From Microbacterium sp. SS28 (lineage in GTDB: Bacteria; Actinomycetota; Actinomycetes; Actinomycetales; Microbacteriaceae), in contig NZ_JAKWJP010000002.1 in the NCBI RefSeq assembly GCF_022761035.1, positions 124,001 to 188,000 on the forward strand: a DNA stretch of 64,000 nucleotides, read 5' to 3'. Under the pieces are notes generated by a model, which did no database searches, had not been told where the DNA came from, and worked only from the letters and a program-made list of their open reading frames with translations. Position numbers and translations under genes: made by a program. Positions 38,619 to 46,685 of this stretch are shown here, in pieces. How positions within the stretch are numbered: position 1 is the first letter of the stretch; each line of letters begins with the position of its first letter.

Positions 38619-38939
38619 ATGCGAAACACAGTCGAAGCCCGCTTCATGACCCGCACACTCGTGCTCGTCGCGATCGCCGGTGCGGCCCTCGGGCTCGCGG
38701 CCTGCCAGACGGCGGCAGAGAGCGTCGCACCCGTGCCCGTCGTCGCACCGCAGAGCGGGCCCGTCGATCAGCGCATGATCGACGAGTATGCGGGTCGTCC
38801 CGCCGACCGCGTCGCGGAAGACCTCGAGCGCAGGGTGCGCAACGGCGAGCTGCCCTCGTCGAGCTGCCGGCGGCACACCGTCGTCGAGCACCCCGACGGC
38901 GGCTACCACCTCGTCTGCACGGAGCGCGTCGGCGAGTGA
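38619..38939 (+). CDS. Small putative lipoprotein divergent from the SARP-type regulator
   Basis: A 106-residue protein with a signal segment (TLVLVAIAGAALGLAAC), lipobox LAAC, a Val/Pro linker and a short C-terminal domain with two Cys (SSCRRHTVVEH and YHLVCTERV) likely to form a disulfide. AAGGAG (38605-38610) is 8 nt before the ATG at 38619; a second ATG at 38646 would give a more usual signal length. It shares its upstream region with the SARP-type gene. Function unknown; the pairing suggests an envelope signal or a regulated target. Confidence 0.78.
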   Translation: MRNTVEARFMTRTLVLVAIAGAALGLAACQTAAESVAPVPVVAPQSGPVDQRMIDEYAGRPADRVAEDLERRVRNGELPSSSCRRHTVVEHPDGGYHLVCTERVGE

Positions 38940-39002
38940 GCGGCGCACGCCGATCGGATTCGGGATGCCGCGGCCCGGGTGAACGCGAAACCATCGTCCG
39001 CC

Positions 39003-39042
39003 GTTCACCCGGCGCTCGCGCCCGGGGCGACATCGGTTCACC
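39003..39042 (+). promoter_or_regulatory. GTTCACC repeats, possible PHO-box-like sites
   Basis: GTTCACC at 39003-39009 and 39036-39042, exactly 33 bp (3 x 11) apart, and the same word inverted (GGTGAAC) at 38978-38984. Streptomyces PHO boxes are 11-bp units resembling GTTCACC. They precede a phosphoesterase gene, which would suit phosphate control, but the units between are poor matches. Confidence 0.3.
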
Positions 39043-39063
39043 GCGCGCCACCACGGTGGACGC

Positions 39064-41583
39064 GTGCGGATGCTCCGGCCCCTCGCGGCCACCTCGCTCG
39101 TCCTCGCTCTTCTCATCGCGGGAGTCCCTCCGGCCCACACCGCGGAACGCGCCGACGCGGCACTGCCCGGCGACGTCGCCATCGCCGAGATCGCCGCGAG
39201 CGGTCCGGGCGGGCCGTCGCAGGGGTTCTTCGAGCTCCGCAACGAGTCGCCGCGCACCGTCGATCTGTCGGGGTGGAGCGTCTTCCGCTGCAGCGACGAG
39301 GGCCTGCGCGCCAAGCCCACGGCCTCGGACGCACTGCTCGACTCTGTCGTGCTCGCGCCCGGTGAGACATTCCTCGTGGCGCACATGAGCGCCCGGCTCT
39401 CCGCACGACCGAACGCCGTCTTCACGCAGGCGATGTCGCCCCGCGGCTTCGGTCTCGTGCTGCTCGCCCCCGACGGCGCCGTGGCGGACAGCGTCGCCGT
39501 CTACGCCTCGGACGACGCGCCCGCCCTCAGTGAATGCGGCGACGAGCCGCTCCCCGTCGCCCTCGCCGAGGTGCTCGACGAGAGCTGGCAGCGCACGGGC
39601 GAGGGGGAGTGGGTGCGCGCGCGAGCCACCCCCGGGGGCGCGAATGCGCAGGAACCCGACACCCTCGCCGAGTCCGGGATCCGCATCGACGAGATCGCCG
39701 CCGCAGGTCCAGGAGGTCACGGCGACGACCTCGTCGAGCTGCGCAACACCGGCACGGACGACGTCGATGTCAGCGGCTGGCGGCTCTACCGCTGCACGGC
39801 GGAAGGCGTCGCATCGGCCGACACCCTCCAGCACACGTTCGAAGCCGGCCGCACGATCGGGCCGGGGGAGCGCGTCGTGATCGGAGGTCCCGAGTTCACG
39901 GGTCGCGCGGACGCGCGGACCCGCACTTCGCTCGCCGATGTCGTCTCGGGCGTGCTCCTGACGACGCCCGACGGACGGCGCGTCGACGGCGTGACGGTCT
40001 CGTCTCAGCACGACACGGCGTGCCAGATCGATGCCGAGCGGCTCCCGGCGATCCTCGACCACCGCACGGGCGAGAGCTGGCAGCGCACCTCCGCGGACTC
40101 CTGGGTGGTGGCGCCCCGCACGCCCGGCGCCACCAATGCGGCACGCGACGACCGGCTCCCCGTCGACGGATTCGCCTACCCCGCGGCGCGCGGCGTCGCG
40201 ATCAGCGAGCTCGCGACCGACCCCCGCCTCGCGCGGAGCGGGTACACGCAGCACGCCTACGTCGAGCTCGGCAACTACGGCGTGGCCGCCGCCGATGTCT
40301 CCGGCTGGCGGCTGATCGCGTGCGGCGCGGACGGGTACCGCTCCGCAGAGACGCTCGCGACGATTCCGGACGGCACGAGGCTGCCGGCGGGACGGACGTG
40401 GCTCGCCGCGCTCGCCGGGACCCGGACCGCGGCATCCGCCGATGCCGTCTTCGACACGCCGTTCGAGCTCGCAGGCGCGGGAATGTGGCTCGAGGATGCC
40501 GAGGGCCGCCGCGTCGACAGCGTCGGCGTCTATCACCGCAACGAGATGGACGAGAGCGTCGAACGCGCGAGCCCGTGCACGAAGGGGCTCGCCCTCGCGA
40601 CGTTCTCGGTCGACCGGCTGCGCGGCGAGACATACCAGCGCGCGGGATTCACGGGCGACGACGCAAGCGACTTCGTCGAGGCGGCGGCGACCCCCGGCGC
40701 GATCGACGAGCGCCCGCCCGTGGAGCCGGCTCGGCTGCTCGCCCAGGCGGGCACTGCCGCGACGTCAGCGCTCGCGACGCCCTCGCGGGCGGCACGACTC
40801 GCGAGCACTCGAGCGCTGACCGGCCCGCCCGCGCAGATCCTCGAGGCGTTCGCGGGCGCATCGGCCGCTCCTCTCGTGGCCCGAACGGCACCGGACGAGC
40901 GCCGTTCCGCGCCCGCGGCGTCGCTCGCCCGCGACGACGGCTACGGACTGCCGTACCTCCGGCTGCGGATCGCGATCCCCGCGGCCGGAGGCGACTTCAC
41001 GTGGTCGGGTCGCACGGTCGGCCGCAGCGCCGTGCGCCTGTCGGCGTGGGATCCGGATGCCGGCGCCTGGCGCCGCCTCGACGAGAAGACCGGCGCCGCC
41101 ACGGCGGCGACGGCCGAGGCCGCGGCATCCGTCGTCCTTACCGGCCGTGTGCGCGCGGCAGAGGTCGTCGACGCATCCGCCGAGGTGCTCGTGCAGGTCG
41201 TGCCGCGCGCCGATGCACGCGTGGCCGAGGCGCCGGGCATCGCCGCGCCTGCCGATTACGACGTCGCGATCACGCACATCACCGACACGCAGTACTACTC
41301 GGAGGCGTATCCCGAGGTGTACGCGGGCGAGATCGCCTGGATCCTGCGCAACGCCCAGGCGCGCAAGATCGGATTCTCGATCCACACGGGGGATCTCATC
41401 CAGAGCTGGGTCGATCCCGACCAGCGCGAGGATCGCGCCCGGCGCGAGTTCGCGATCGCGTCGGAGCTCCAGTCCGCGCTCGATGACGCGGGTGCCGCCA
41501 ACAGCGTGCTGCCCGGCAACCACGACAACAAGCGCGGCCTCACCGACGACCTCTTCAACGAGTACTTCGGACCGGAGCGCTAG
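39064..41583 (+). CDS. Secreted lamin-tail-domain / metallophosphoesterase, N-terminal part (gene split by TAG)
   Basis: An 839-residue open frame. A Sec signal peptide (LAATSLVLALLIAGVPPAHT) is followed by three lamin-tail-like domains (each with VELRN/FELRN, DVSGW and Pro-rich ends), a linker and then the first part of a calcineurin-like phosphoesterase domain: HITDTQ with D741, HTGDLIQ with D777 and GNHDN at 818-822. The frame stops at TAG 41581-41583 before the GHFH motif, so this product lacks half of the metal site and should be inactive as a phosphoesterase, unless the stop is read through. Starts at GTG 39064 or ATG 39070. Confidence 0.8.
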   Translation: MRMLRPLAATSLVLALLIAGVPPAHTAERADAALPGDVAIAEIAASGPGGPSQGFFELRNESPRTVDLSGWSVFRCSDEGLRAKPTASDALLDSVVLAPGETFLVAHMSARLSARPNAVFTQAMSPRGFGLVLLAPDGAVADSVAVYASDDAPALSECGDEPLPVALAEVLDESWQRTGEGEWVRARATPGGANAQEPDTLAESGIRIDEIAAAGPGGHGDDLVELRNTGTDDVDVSGWRLYRCTAEGVASADTLQHTFEAGRTIGPGERVVIGGPEFTGRADARTRTSLADVVSGVLLTTPDGRRVDGVTVSSQHDTACQIDAERLPAILDHRTGESWQRTSADSWVVAPRTPGATNAARDDRLPVDGFAYPAARGVAISELATDPRLARSGYTQHAYVELGNYGVAAADVSGWRLIACGADGYRSAETLATIPDGTRLPAGRTWLAALAGTRTAASADAVFDTPFELAGAGMWLEDAEGRRVDSVGVYHRNEMDESVERASPCTKGLALATFSVDRLRGETYQRAGFTGDDASDFVEAAATPGAIDERPPVEPARLLAQAGTAATSALATPSRAARLASTRALTGPPAQILEAFAGASAAPLVARTAPDERRSAPAASLARDDGYGLPYLRLRIAIPAAGGDFTWSGRTVGRSAVRLSAWDPDAGAWRRLDEKTGAATAATAEAAASVVLTGRVRAAEVVDASAEVLVQVVPRADARVAEAPGIAAPADYDVAITHITDTQYYSEAYPEVYAGEIAWILRNAQARKIGFSIHTGDLIQSWVDPDQREDRARREFAIASELQSALDDAGAANSVLPGNHDNKRGLTDDLFNEYFGPER
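41581..41583 (+). other. In-frame TAG splitting the metallophosphoesterase gene
   Basis: The frame continues without interruption on both sides: ...EYFGPER-stop-AGTGWYGGSI... The expected residue is aromatic, and TAC (Tyr) to TAG is a single base change. It is either a real nonsense mutation, a sequencing error, or less likely readthrough. Confidence 0.85.
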
Positions 41584-42300
41584 GCGGGCACAGGCTGGTA
41601 CGGCGGCTCCATCGCGGCCGCCGACAACAGCGCGAACTGGTCGCGCTTCGAAGCCGGCGGTGCGAGGTTCGTCGTGCTGTCGCTGCCGTACGCCTACGGC
41701 GAGCGCGAAGTCGCGTGGGCCGAGCAGGTCGTGGCGCAGCATCCCGACGCCAACATCGTCGTCGCCACGCACGAGCACGTGACGCCCAAGACCGTGGAGG
41801 CGGCGGCGGCGCGGTCGAACTCGTCGCGCTGGCTCTCGCACGCCGATCTGCTGTGGAACCGCGTCATCGCGCCCCACCGCAACGTCGTCCTCGTGCTCTC
41901 AGGGCACTTCCACGGCCTCGGCGCGATCGTCACGGAGGATGCAGGCGGGATCGCGGGGCACACCGTCGTCGAGGCGCTCGCCGACTACCAGGAGTTCCGC
42001 ACCCAGACGGGGGAGCGCGCGACGGGTTTCCAGCGCCTTCTGCAGCTCGATCTCGCCGCCGGCATGCTCGCCGTCGACACGTTCTCGGTGCCGCTCGGGG
42101 CGAGCGCGAGCCATCCCTACGACTACACGCAGTTCGTCCCCGAGAACGGCAGCGACGACATCCACTCGAACGAGAAGCCGTGGAACGTGCTCGACCGCGG
42201 CCTGCAGCAGCGCTATACGGAGGGTGACGACGCGTTCGCGGTGCCCCTCGTGCTGCAGCGTGCAAAGGCCGTCGAGACGGATGCCGTCACGATGCGGTGA
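41584..42300 (+). pseudogene. Metallophosphoesterase, C-terminal part after the TAG
   Basis: A 238-codon continuation in the same frame as the upstream part. It carries the rest of the metal site: VVATHEHVT and the terminal GHFHG, plus ARFVVLSLPYAYGEREVAWAEQ. Codon use is the same as upstream, so the break is recent. A GTG at 41674 could in principle restart translation but would give a useless half domain with no signal peptide. Confidence 0.8.
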
Positions 42301-43126
42301 GGAAGGCCTCTGTCCGGACGTCCTCCGCATCGAAGACCGTCACGGTGGACTCGGGCACCTCGACGAAGGCGCCCGGGAGGTCGGTGAGCGGCTCCGACAC
42401 GACGACGCGCGCTCGGTCGCCGAAGCGGGAGAGCCGCCGCATCCCGGGGTACATCTCCTTGAGGGTCGTCATGTCGACGGAGTGGAAGAGCGTGCGCGAG
42501 CGGTGCGCCGTCGAGTAGCGGAAGGCCCACAGGGTGCCCCCCTCGCTCACGGCGAAGGTGCCCTGCACGGCATCCGCGACGCCGTGCCGCGCCGCGACCG
42601 CCTCGACCTCGCGGATCGCGCGGCCGAGACCCGCGACGGGGTCCTCCTCGAGCCCGTAGGTGATCGCGAGGTGGAACAGCACCTCGGAGTCGGTGGTGCC
42701 GCGCACGAGCGGGAACAGCTCGGGGTCGATCGCGAGCATGAGGTCGCGGCGCACGCGGGAGAAGTGAGCGAGCCCGCCGTTGTGCATGAAGAGCCAGCGG
42801 CCGTGGCGGAAGGGGTGGCAGTTCGTCTGCTGGATCGGCGGACCCGCCGCCGCGCGCACGTGCGCGAGGAACAGGGGGCTCTCGATCGCCTGCGTGAGCT
42901 CCCGCAGGTTCTCGTCGTGCCACGCGGGCTCAATGCTGTGGAACATCGCAGGCGGTGCGCCGGGCGCGGCATCCTTCCCGTACCAGCCGACGCCGAACCC
43001 GTCGCCGTTCACCGTCTCGAAGCCGAGCGGCGAGTTGAGCGACTGCGCGACGAGCGAGTGCTTCGTCTCGAGGATCAGCGTCGACGGCTGCAGCGGCTCG
43101 CCGATGTACGCCAGCCAACGGCACAT
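42287..43126 (-). CDS. Class II glutamine amidotransferase (YafJ/EgtC-like)
   Basis: A 279-residue Ntn-type amidohydrolase. The sequence begins MCRWLAYIGE, so after Met removal Cys1 is the nucleophile; GDGFGVGWYG, the AHVRAA strand and the FMHNGGL oxyanion motif match family members. Closest in type to YafJ and to EgtC of ergothioneine synthesis, but no egtB/egtD genes are in view, so the broad name is kept. The ATG at 43126 is chosen because Cys must be residue 2 and GGGGGTG lies just upstream. Its 3' end overlaps the end of the phosphoesterase remnant by 14 nt. Confidence 0.87.
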   Translation of the reverse strand: MCRWLAYIGEPLQPSTLILETKHSLVAQSLNSPLGFETVNGDGFGVGWYGKDAAPGAPPAMFHSIEPAWHDENLRELTQAIESPLFLAHVRAAAGPPIQQTNCHPFRHGRWLFMHNGGLAHFSRVRRDLMLAIDPELFPLVRGTTDSEVLFHLAITYGLEEDPVAGLGRAIREVEAVAARHGVADAVQGTFAVSEGGTLWAFRYSTAHRSRTLFHSVDMTTLKEMYPGMRRLSRFGDRARVVVSEPLTDLPGAFVEVPESTVTVFDAEDVRTEAFLTAS

Positions 43127-43205
43127 GCGATCACCCCCGTGTCGCGGCGCCAGCGGCGGCGCCGTGCAAGCCGAGGCTAGCCGCACGCCGCACCCGCGTC
43201 ATCCC

Positions 43206-43235
43206 TTGTCGCGTCGGGCGTTGTCGCGTCGGGCG
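43206..43235 (+). repeat. Perfect 15-bp tandem duplication
   Basis: TTGTCGCGTCGGGCG occurs twice head to tail (43206-43220, 43221-43235), ending 6 bp before the -10 box of the membrane-protein gene at 43254. Confidence 0.9.
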
Positions 43236-43253
43236 CGCGGCTACGCTGGGTGC

Positions 43254-43790
43254 GTGACACCAGGACGAGACGACGACGCCCTGAGCTGGGACGGCGACGA
43301 CGACCCGACACTCGACATCGGCGCGACGGCCTCGGTCGCCGCCGACGAGACCGCGGGGACGGATGCCGCGGCCCCCGCGACGACGTCGGCGCTGCCCGAG
43401 GGCTACACGGCGGTCGGCAAGGGCAGCGAGGACGTGGGCCCCGCGTCGGAGCCCGAGACGCAGCCCGCGGCAGCAGAGTCCACGACCGAGCGGCAGGCGA
43501 TGGGGAACGCGGCACTCGTGGGGATCGGCATCCTCGCGGGCGTGTACCTGCTGCTCTCGATCGGATGGCTGCTCGGAGCCGCACGGCTCCAGCTCGTCGC
43601 CCAGCTGTTCCTCGAGCCCGCCGCCTTCCAGGTGACTCTGTGGCTCGCGGTCCTCGCCCTTCCGCTGTGGTTCGTCACCGTGCTGTGGTTCACACGCGGC
43701 GGCCGGGCGTGGGTGCGCTTCGTGCTCCTGATCGCCGGCGCCGTGCTGCTGATCCCCTGGCCCTTCGTCCTGGCAGGAGCCGCGCTGTGA
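43254..43790 (+). CDS. Membrane protein with acidic N-terminal tail
   Basis: A 178-residue protein: a long acidic, Ala/Thr/Pro-rich and probably disordered tail (1-80), then three hydrophobic segments (about 87-107, 120-138 and 148-172). No family recognised. The GTG start is supported by TACGCT at 43242-43247, 6 nt upstream (leaderless). It overlaps the next small membrane-protein gene by GTGA, so both are made together and may form a complex. Confidence 0.72.
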   Translation: MTPGRDDDALSWDGDDDPTLDIGATASVAADETAGTDAAAPATTSALPEGYTAVGKGSEDVGPASEPETQPAAAESTTERQAMGNAALVGIGILAGVYLLLSIGWLLGAARLQLVAQLFLEPAAFQVTLWLAVLALPLWFVTVLWFTRGGRAWVRFVLLIAGAVLLIPWPFVLAGAAL

Positions 43791-44134
43791 CCGCCGCCGA
43801 CGCATCCGTCCGCAGGCCCGCCCTTCCGGTGTGGCTCATCGTCACGATCGCGGGAGTGTTCGCGCTCCTCTACGCGTACGTCGTCTGGACGGCGCTCGGC
43901 TTCCTCATCCAGCAGGCGACCGGAGTCGAGGGACTCAGCGGCTACGGCTGGTTCGTCCTGGTGCTCCCGGTCGTCTTCCCGCTCGTCGTGTTCGGCGCCG
44001 CCTTCGCGATCGGCTGGCGCCGGCGGGCGGGTCAGTTCGCGATCGTCCTGCTCACGGGCCTCGCCCTCATCGCGGCGTTCTGGCTCAACATCTTCGCCTA
44101 CGCGGCCTCGTCGAGCGCTCTCTACGGGAGCTGA
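43787..44134 (+). CDS. Small three-helix membrane protein
   Basis: A 115-residue protein with three hydrophobic segments (about 14-38, 52-72 and 82-104). No domain recognised. Its GTG overlaps the stop of the preceding membrane-protein gene. It is followed by the serA leader region. Confidence 0.72.
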   Translation: MTAADASVRRPALPVWLIVTIAGVFALLYAYVVWTALGFLIQQATGVEGLSGYGWFVLVLPVVFPLVVFGAAFAIGWRRRAGQFAIVLLTGLALIAAFWLNIFAYAASSSALYGS

Positions 44135-44305
44135 CCGAGACGGGTCAGGTGAACGCGTTACCCGCGCGCACGACAATCAGTCCGAACCGTCATACGGTCG
44201 GGGCGCGTGCGAGGGTCACGGTAGGCTGACACAGCCCGCCCCGACATGTGCGGCGCGGCATCCCACCGCCTCTGCCGTCGTGCACCGCTCCGAAGGTCTT
44301 TCGCC

Positions 44306-45910
44306 GTGTCCAAGCCTGTCGTCCTGATCGCCGAAGAACTCTCACCCGCCACGATCGACGCCCTCGGGCCCGACTTCGACGTCCGCAACGTCGACGGAAC
44401 CGATCGTCCCGCCCTGCTGTCGGCCCTCGCCGACGCGCACGCCGTGCTGATCCGCTCGGCGACGCAGATCGACTCCGAGGCCCTCGCCGCCGCGCCGGCC
44501 CTGAAGGTCGTCGCGCGCGCCGGCGTCGGACTCGACAACGTCGACATCAAGGCGTCGACCGCCGCGGGCGTCATGGTCGTCAACGCGCCCACCTCCAACG
44601 TCATCTCGGCCGCCGAGCTCACGGTGGGTCACATCCTGAGCCTCGCGCGGCACATCCCGGCAGCGCACGCATCGCTCGCCGATGGCCTGTGGAAGCGCAG
44701 TTCCTTCACGGGTACCGAGCTCTTCGAGAAGACGGTCGGCATCTTCGGCCTCGGCCGCATCGGCGCACTCGTCGCCGAGCGACTGCGCGCCTTCGGCGTC
44801 CGCGTCGTGGGCTACGACCCCTACGTGACGCCCACGCGCGCCCAGCAGCTGCAGGTCGAGCTGCTGTCGTTCGACGAGGTGCTCGCGCAGAGCGACTTCG
44901 TCACGGTGCACATGCCCAAGACGCCCGAGACGACCGGCATGATCTCGACCGAGCAGTTCGCGATCATGAAGTCGTCGGCCTACGTCGTCAACGTCGCACG
45001 CGGCGGCCTCGTCGACGAGGAGGCGCTGTACACGGCGCTCACGACGGGCGAGATCGCGGGCGCCGGCCTCGACGTCTTCACGAGCGAGCCGCCCAAGCCC
45101 GACTCGTCGGCGGCGCGCCTCGTCTCGCTGCCCAACGTCATCGTGACGCCGCACCTCGGCGCGAGCACCGACGAGGCGCAGGAGAAGGCGGGCGTCTCGG
45201 TCGCGCGCTCCGTCAAGCTCGCCCTCGAGGGCGACCTCGTGCCCGACGCCGTCAACGTCGCGGGCGGCATCATCGACCCGTTCGTGCGCCCCGGCATCGC
45301 CCTGGTCGAGAAGCTCGGCCAGTTCTTCACCGGCCTGTCGCACTCGGCGCTCACGAGCCTCGACATCGAGGTGCGCGGCGAGCTCGCGGCCTACGACGTC
45401 AGCGTCTACCGCCTCGCGGCACTCAAGGGCATCTTCACGAACATCGTGAGCGAGAACGTCTCGTACGTGAACGCCCCGCTGTTCGCCGAGCAGCGCGGCA
45501 TCGAGACGCGACTCATCGTCGAGGCCGAGAGCCCGCTCTACCGCAACATCACGATCCTGCGCGGCACGCTGTCCGACGGCACGGTCCTCACGGTCGCGGG
45601 CACGCTCGCCGGCACCCGGATGGTGCCCAAGGTCGTCGGCATCAACGACTACGAGATCGAGGTGCCGTTCGAGCGGTACCACGTCGTCATGCGCTACCAG
45701 GATCGCCCCGGCATCGTCGCGATCTACGGCAAGGAGCTCGGCGACGCCAACATCAACATCGCGGGTCTGCAGGTCGCGCACCCCGATGCGAGCGGACGCG
45801 CCCTCTCGGTCCTGACGGTCGACTCGCCCGTCTCCGACGAGATCCTCGACGAGATGCGCACTGCGGTCGGGGCCGACATGTTCCGGCAGATCGAGATCTC
45901 CGAAGGCTGA
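44306..45910 (+). CDS. serA: D-3-phosphoglycerate dehydrogenase
   Basis: A 534-residue long-type SerA, the first step of serine synthesis. NAD loop FGLGRIGALVAERL, the catalytic Arg and His in VNVARGGLVDEEAL and VTPHLGAST, the ASB domain, and a C-terminal ACT domain (YQDRPGIVAIYGKELGDANI) that senses serine. GTG start with GAAGG 9 nt upstream; TAGGCT at 44222-44227 is a probable -10 box, giving a leader of about 70 nt. A longer in-frame start at 44246 has no support. Confidence 0.95.
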   Translation: MSKPVVLIAEELSPATIDALGPDFDVRNVDGTDRPALLSALADAHAVLIRSATQIDSEALAAAPALKVVARAGVGLDNVDIKASTAAGVMVVNAPTSNVISAAELTVGHILSLARHIPAAHASLADGLWKRSSFTGTELFEKTVGIFGLGRIGALVAERLRAFGVRVVGYDPYVTPTRAQQLQVELLSFDEVLAQSDFVTVHMPKTPETTGMISTEQFAIMKSSAYVVNVARGGLVDEEALYTALTTGEIAGAGLDVFTSEPPKPDSSAARLVSLPNVIVTPHLGASTDEAQEKAGVSVARSVKLALEGDLVPDAVNVAGGIIDPFVRPGIALVEKLGQFFTGLSHSALTSLDIEVRGELAAYDVSVYRLAALKGIFTNIVSENVSYVNAPLFAEQRGIETRLIVEAESPLYRNITILRGTLSDGTVLTVAGTLAGTRMVPKVVGINDYEIEVPFERYHVVMRYQDRPGIVAIYGKELGDANINIAGLQVAHPDASGRALSVLTVDSPVSDEILDEMRTAVGADMFRQIEISEG

Positions 45911-45949
45911 GCGTGACGTCGCCGGAGTCTCGCAGCATCGCGGTCGCGG

Positions 45950-45978
45950 GACCCCGGCGCTTCTGCTGAGCCGGGTCC
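45950..45978 (+). terminator. Possible terminator between serA and the TetR gene
   Basis: GGACCCGGC-type stem (GACCCCGGC, 11-nt loop, GCCGGGTCC) with one bulge and no U tract, in the convergent gap. Confidence 0.4.
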
Positions 45979-46065
45979 AGGGTGGCCCGATCTTGCGGCC
46001 TGTCGCCGACGCGCGACCGCTCCGGCGATTCGCGCGAGCCTGCTCACAGGCTCAACCAGCGAGAA

Positions 46066-46608
46066 TCAGCGGGCGGCGGACTCCACGAGCGCGACGAGAC
46101 GGTCGAGCGCGGGTCCCTCGGGGACCGCGTCGGTGAGCACGCCGCCTTCGAGCGCGTTGTTGAAGTAGAGGCCGTCGCTCACGAGCATCACGAGGTCGAG
46201 GGCCGCGGCATCCCTCGTATGCGGACGCAAAGCGTCCTGCCAGCGGTGCCGCATGTCCCGCAGCGCTGCGACCGCCGCTGAGCTGCCGCCCTGCGCGAGG
46301 CGCGAGACGGCGATGATGACGCGATCGAGGGGATCGTCGTCCATGACGGACGTCCGGAGGAAGTAGCCGATCGCGCCCTCGGGGGCCGCTGCGATGCGCT
46401 CGAGGTCCTCGTCGACGAGGGCCGCGAGCCGCTCGAGGAGGCCGGCTTCGAGGGCGTCCTTCGACGCGAAATGGTACAGCAGCCCACCCTTCGACACGCC
46501 TGCCGCGCGGGCCGTGGCATCCATGGTCGCGGCGCGGCCGCCGCTCGAGATGAGTGTCGCCTCGAACGCGTCCAGCACCGATTCGCGGGCGCGGGGTGGA
46601 CGGCTCAT
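46066..46608 (-). CDS. TetR-family repressor of the MFS efflux pump
   Basis: A 180-residue regulator with HTH LDAFEATLISSGGRAATMDA and SKGGLLYHFASKDALEAGLL, of the short TetR_C type. Divergent from a DHA2 drug-efflux transporter, with the inverted repeat TTACTATACCG-N6-CGGTTTACTAA between, the classic layout of a drug-sensing repressor. The start at 46608 is supported by TACGAT (46615-46620) 6 nt upstream on the same strand. Confidence 0.88.
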   Translation of the reverse strand: MSRPPRARESVLDAFEATLISSGGRAATMDATARAAGVSKGGLLYHFASKDALEAGLLERLAALVDEDLERIAAAPEGAIGYFLRTSVMDDDPLDRVIIAVSRLAQGGSSAAVAALRDMRHRWQDALRPHTRDAAALDLVMLVSDGLYFNNALEGGVLTDAVPEGPALDRLVALVESAAR

Positions 46609-46657
46609 GCGTCGATCGTATCGGCCGTCCGTCCTCGCAGAGCGGAGGTGCTCCGTG

Positions 46658-46685
46658 TTACTATACCGGCTGGACGGTTTACTAA
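46658..46685. promoter_or_regulatory. TetR operator overlapping the efflux-pump promoter
   Basis: TTACTATACCG (46658-46668) and CGGTTTACTAA (46675-46685) match as inverted repeats at 9 of 11 positions around a 6-bp spacer. TACTAT inside the left arm can serve as the -10 box of the transporter. The stretch is strikingly AT-rich for its surroundings. Operator function is inferred. Confidence 0.65.

Noticed and set aside
34321..38649. A 1442-codon open frame on the plus strand opposite the SARP-type gene, and similar long frames (e.g. 1194-3026 minus, 29748-31838 minus)
   Set aside because: These mirror real genes in GC-rich DNA, are full of Arg/Ala/Gly with no motifs, and lack start signals. 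The opposite strands hold clear conserved domains.
41581..41583. TAG as a pyrrolysine codon or programmed readthrough
   Set aside because: No pyl genes or readthrough context are visible, and pyrrolysine use is not expected in this group. A nonsense mutation or base error is simpler.
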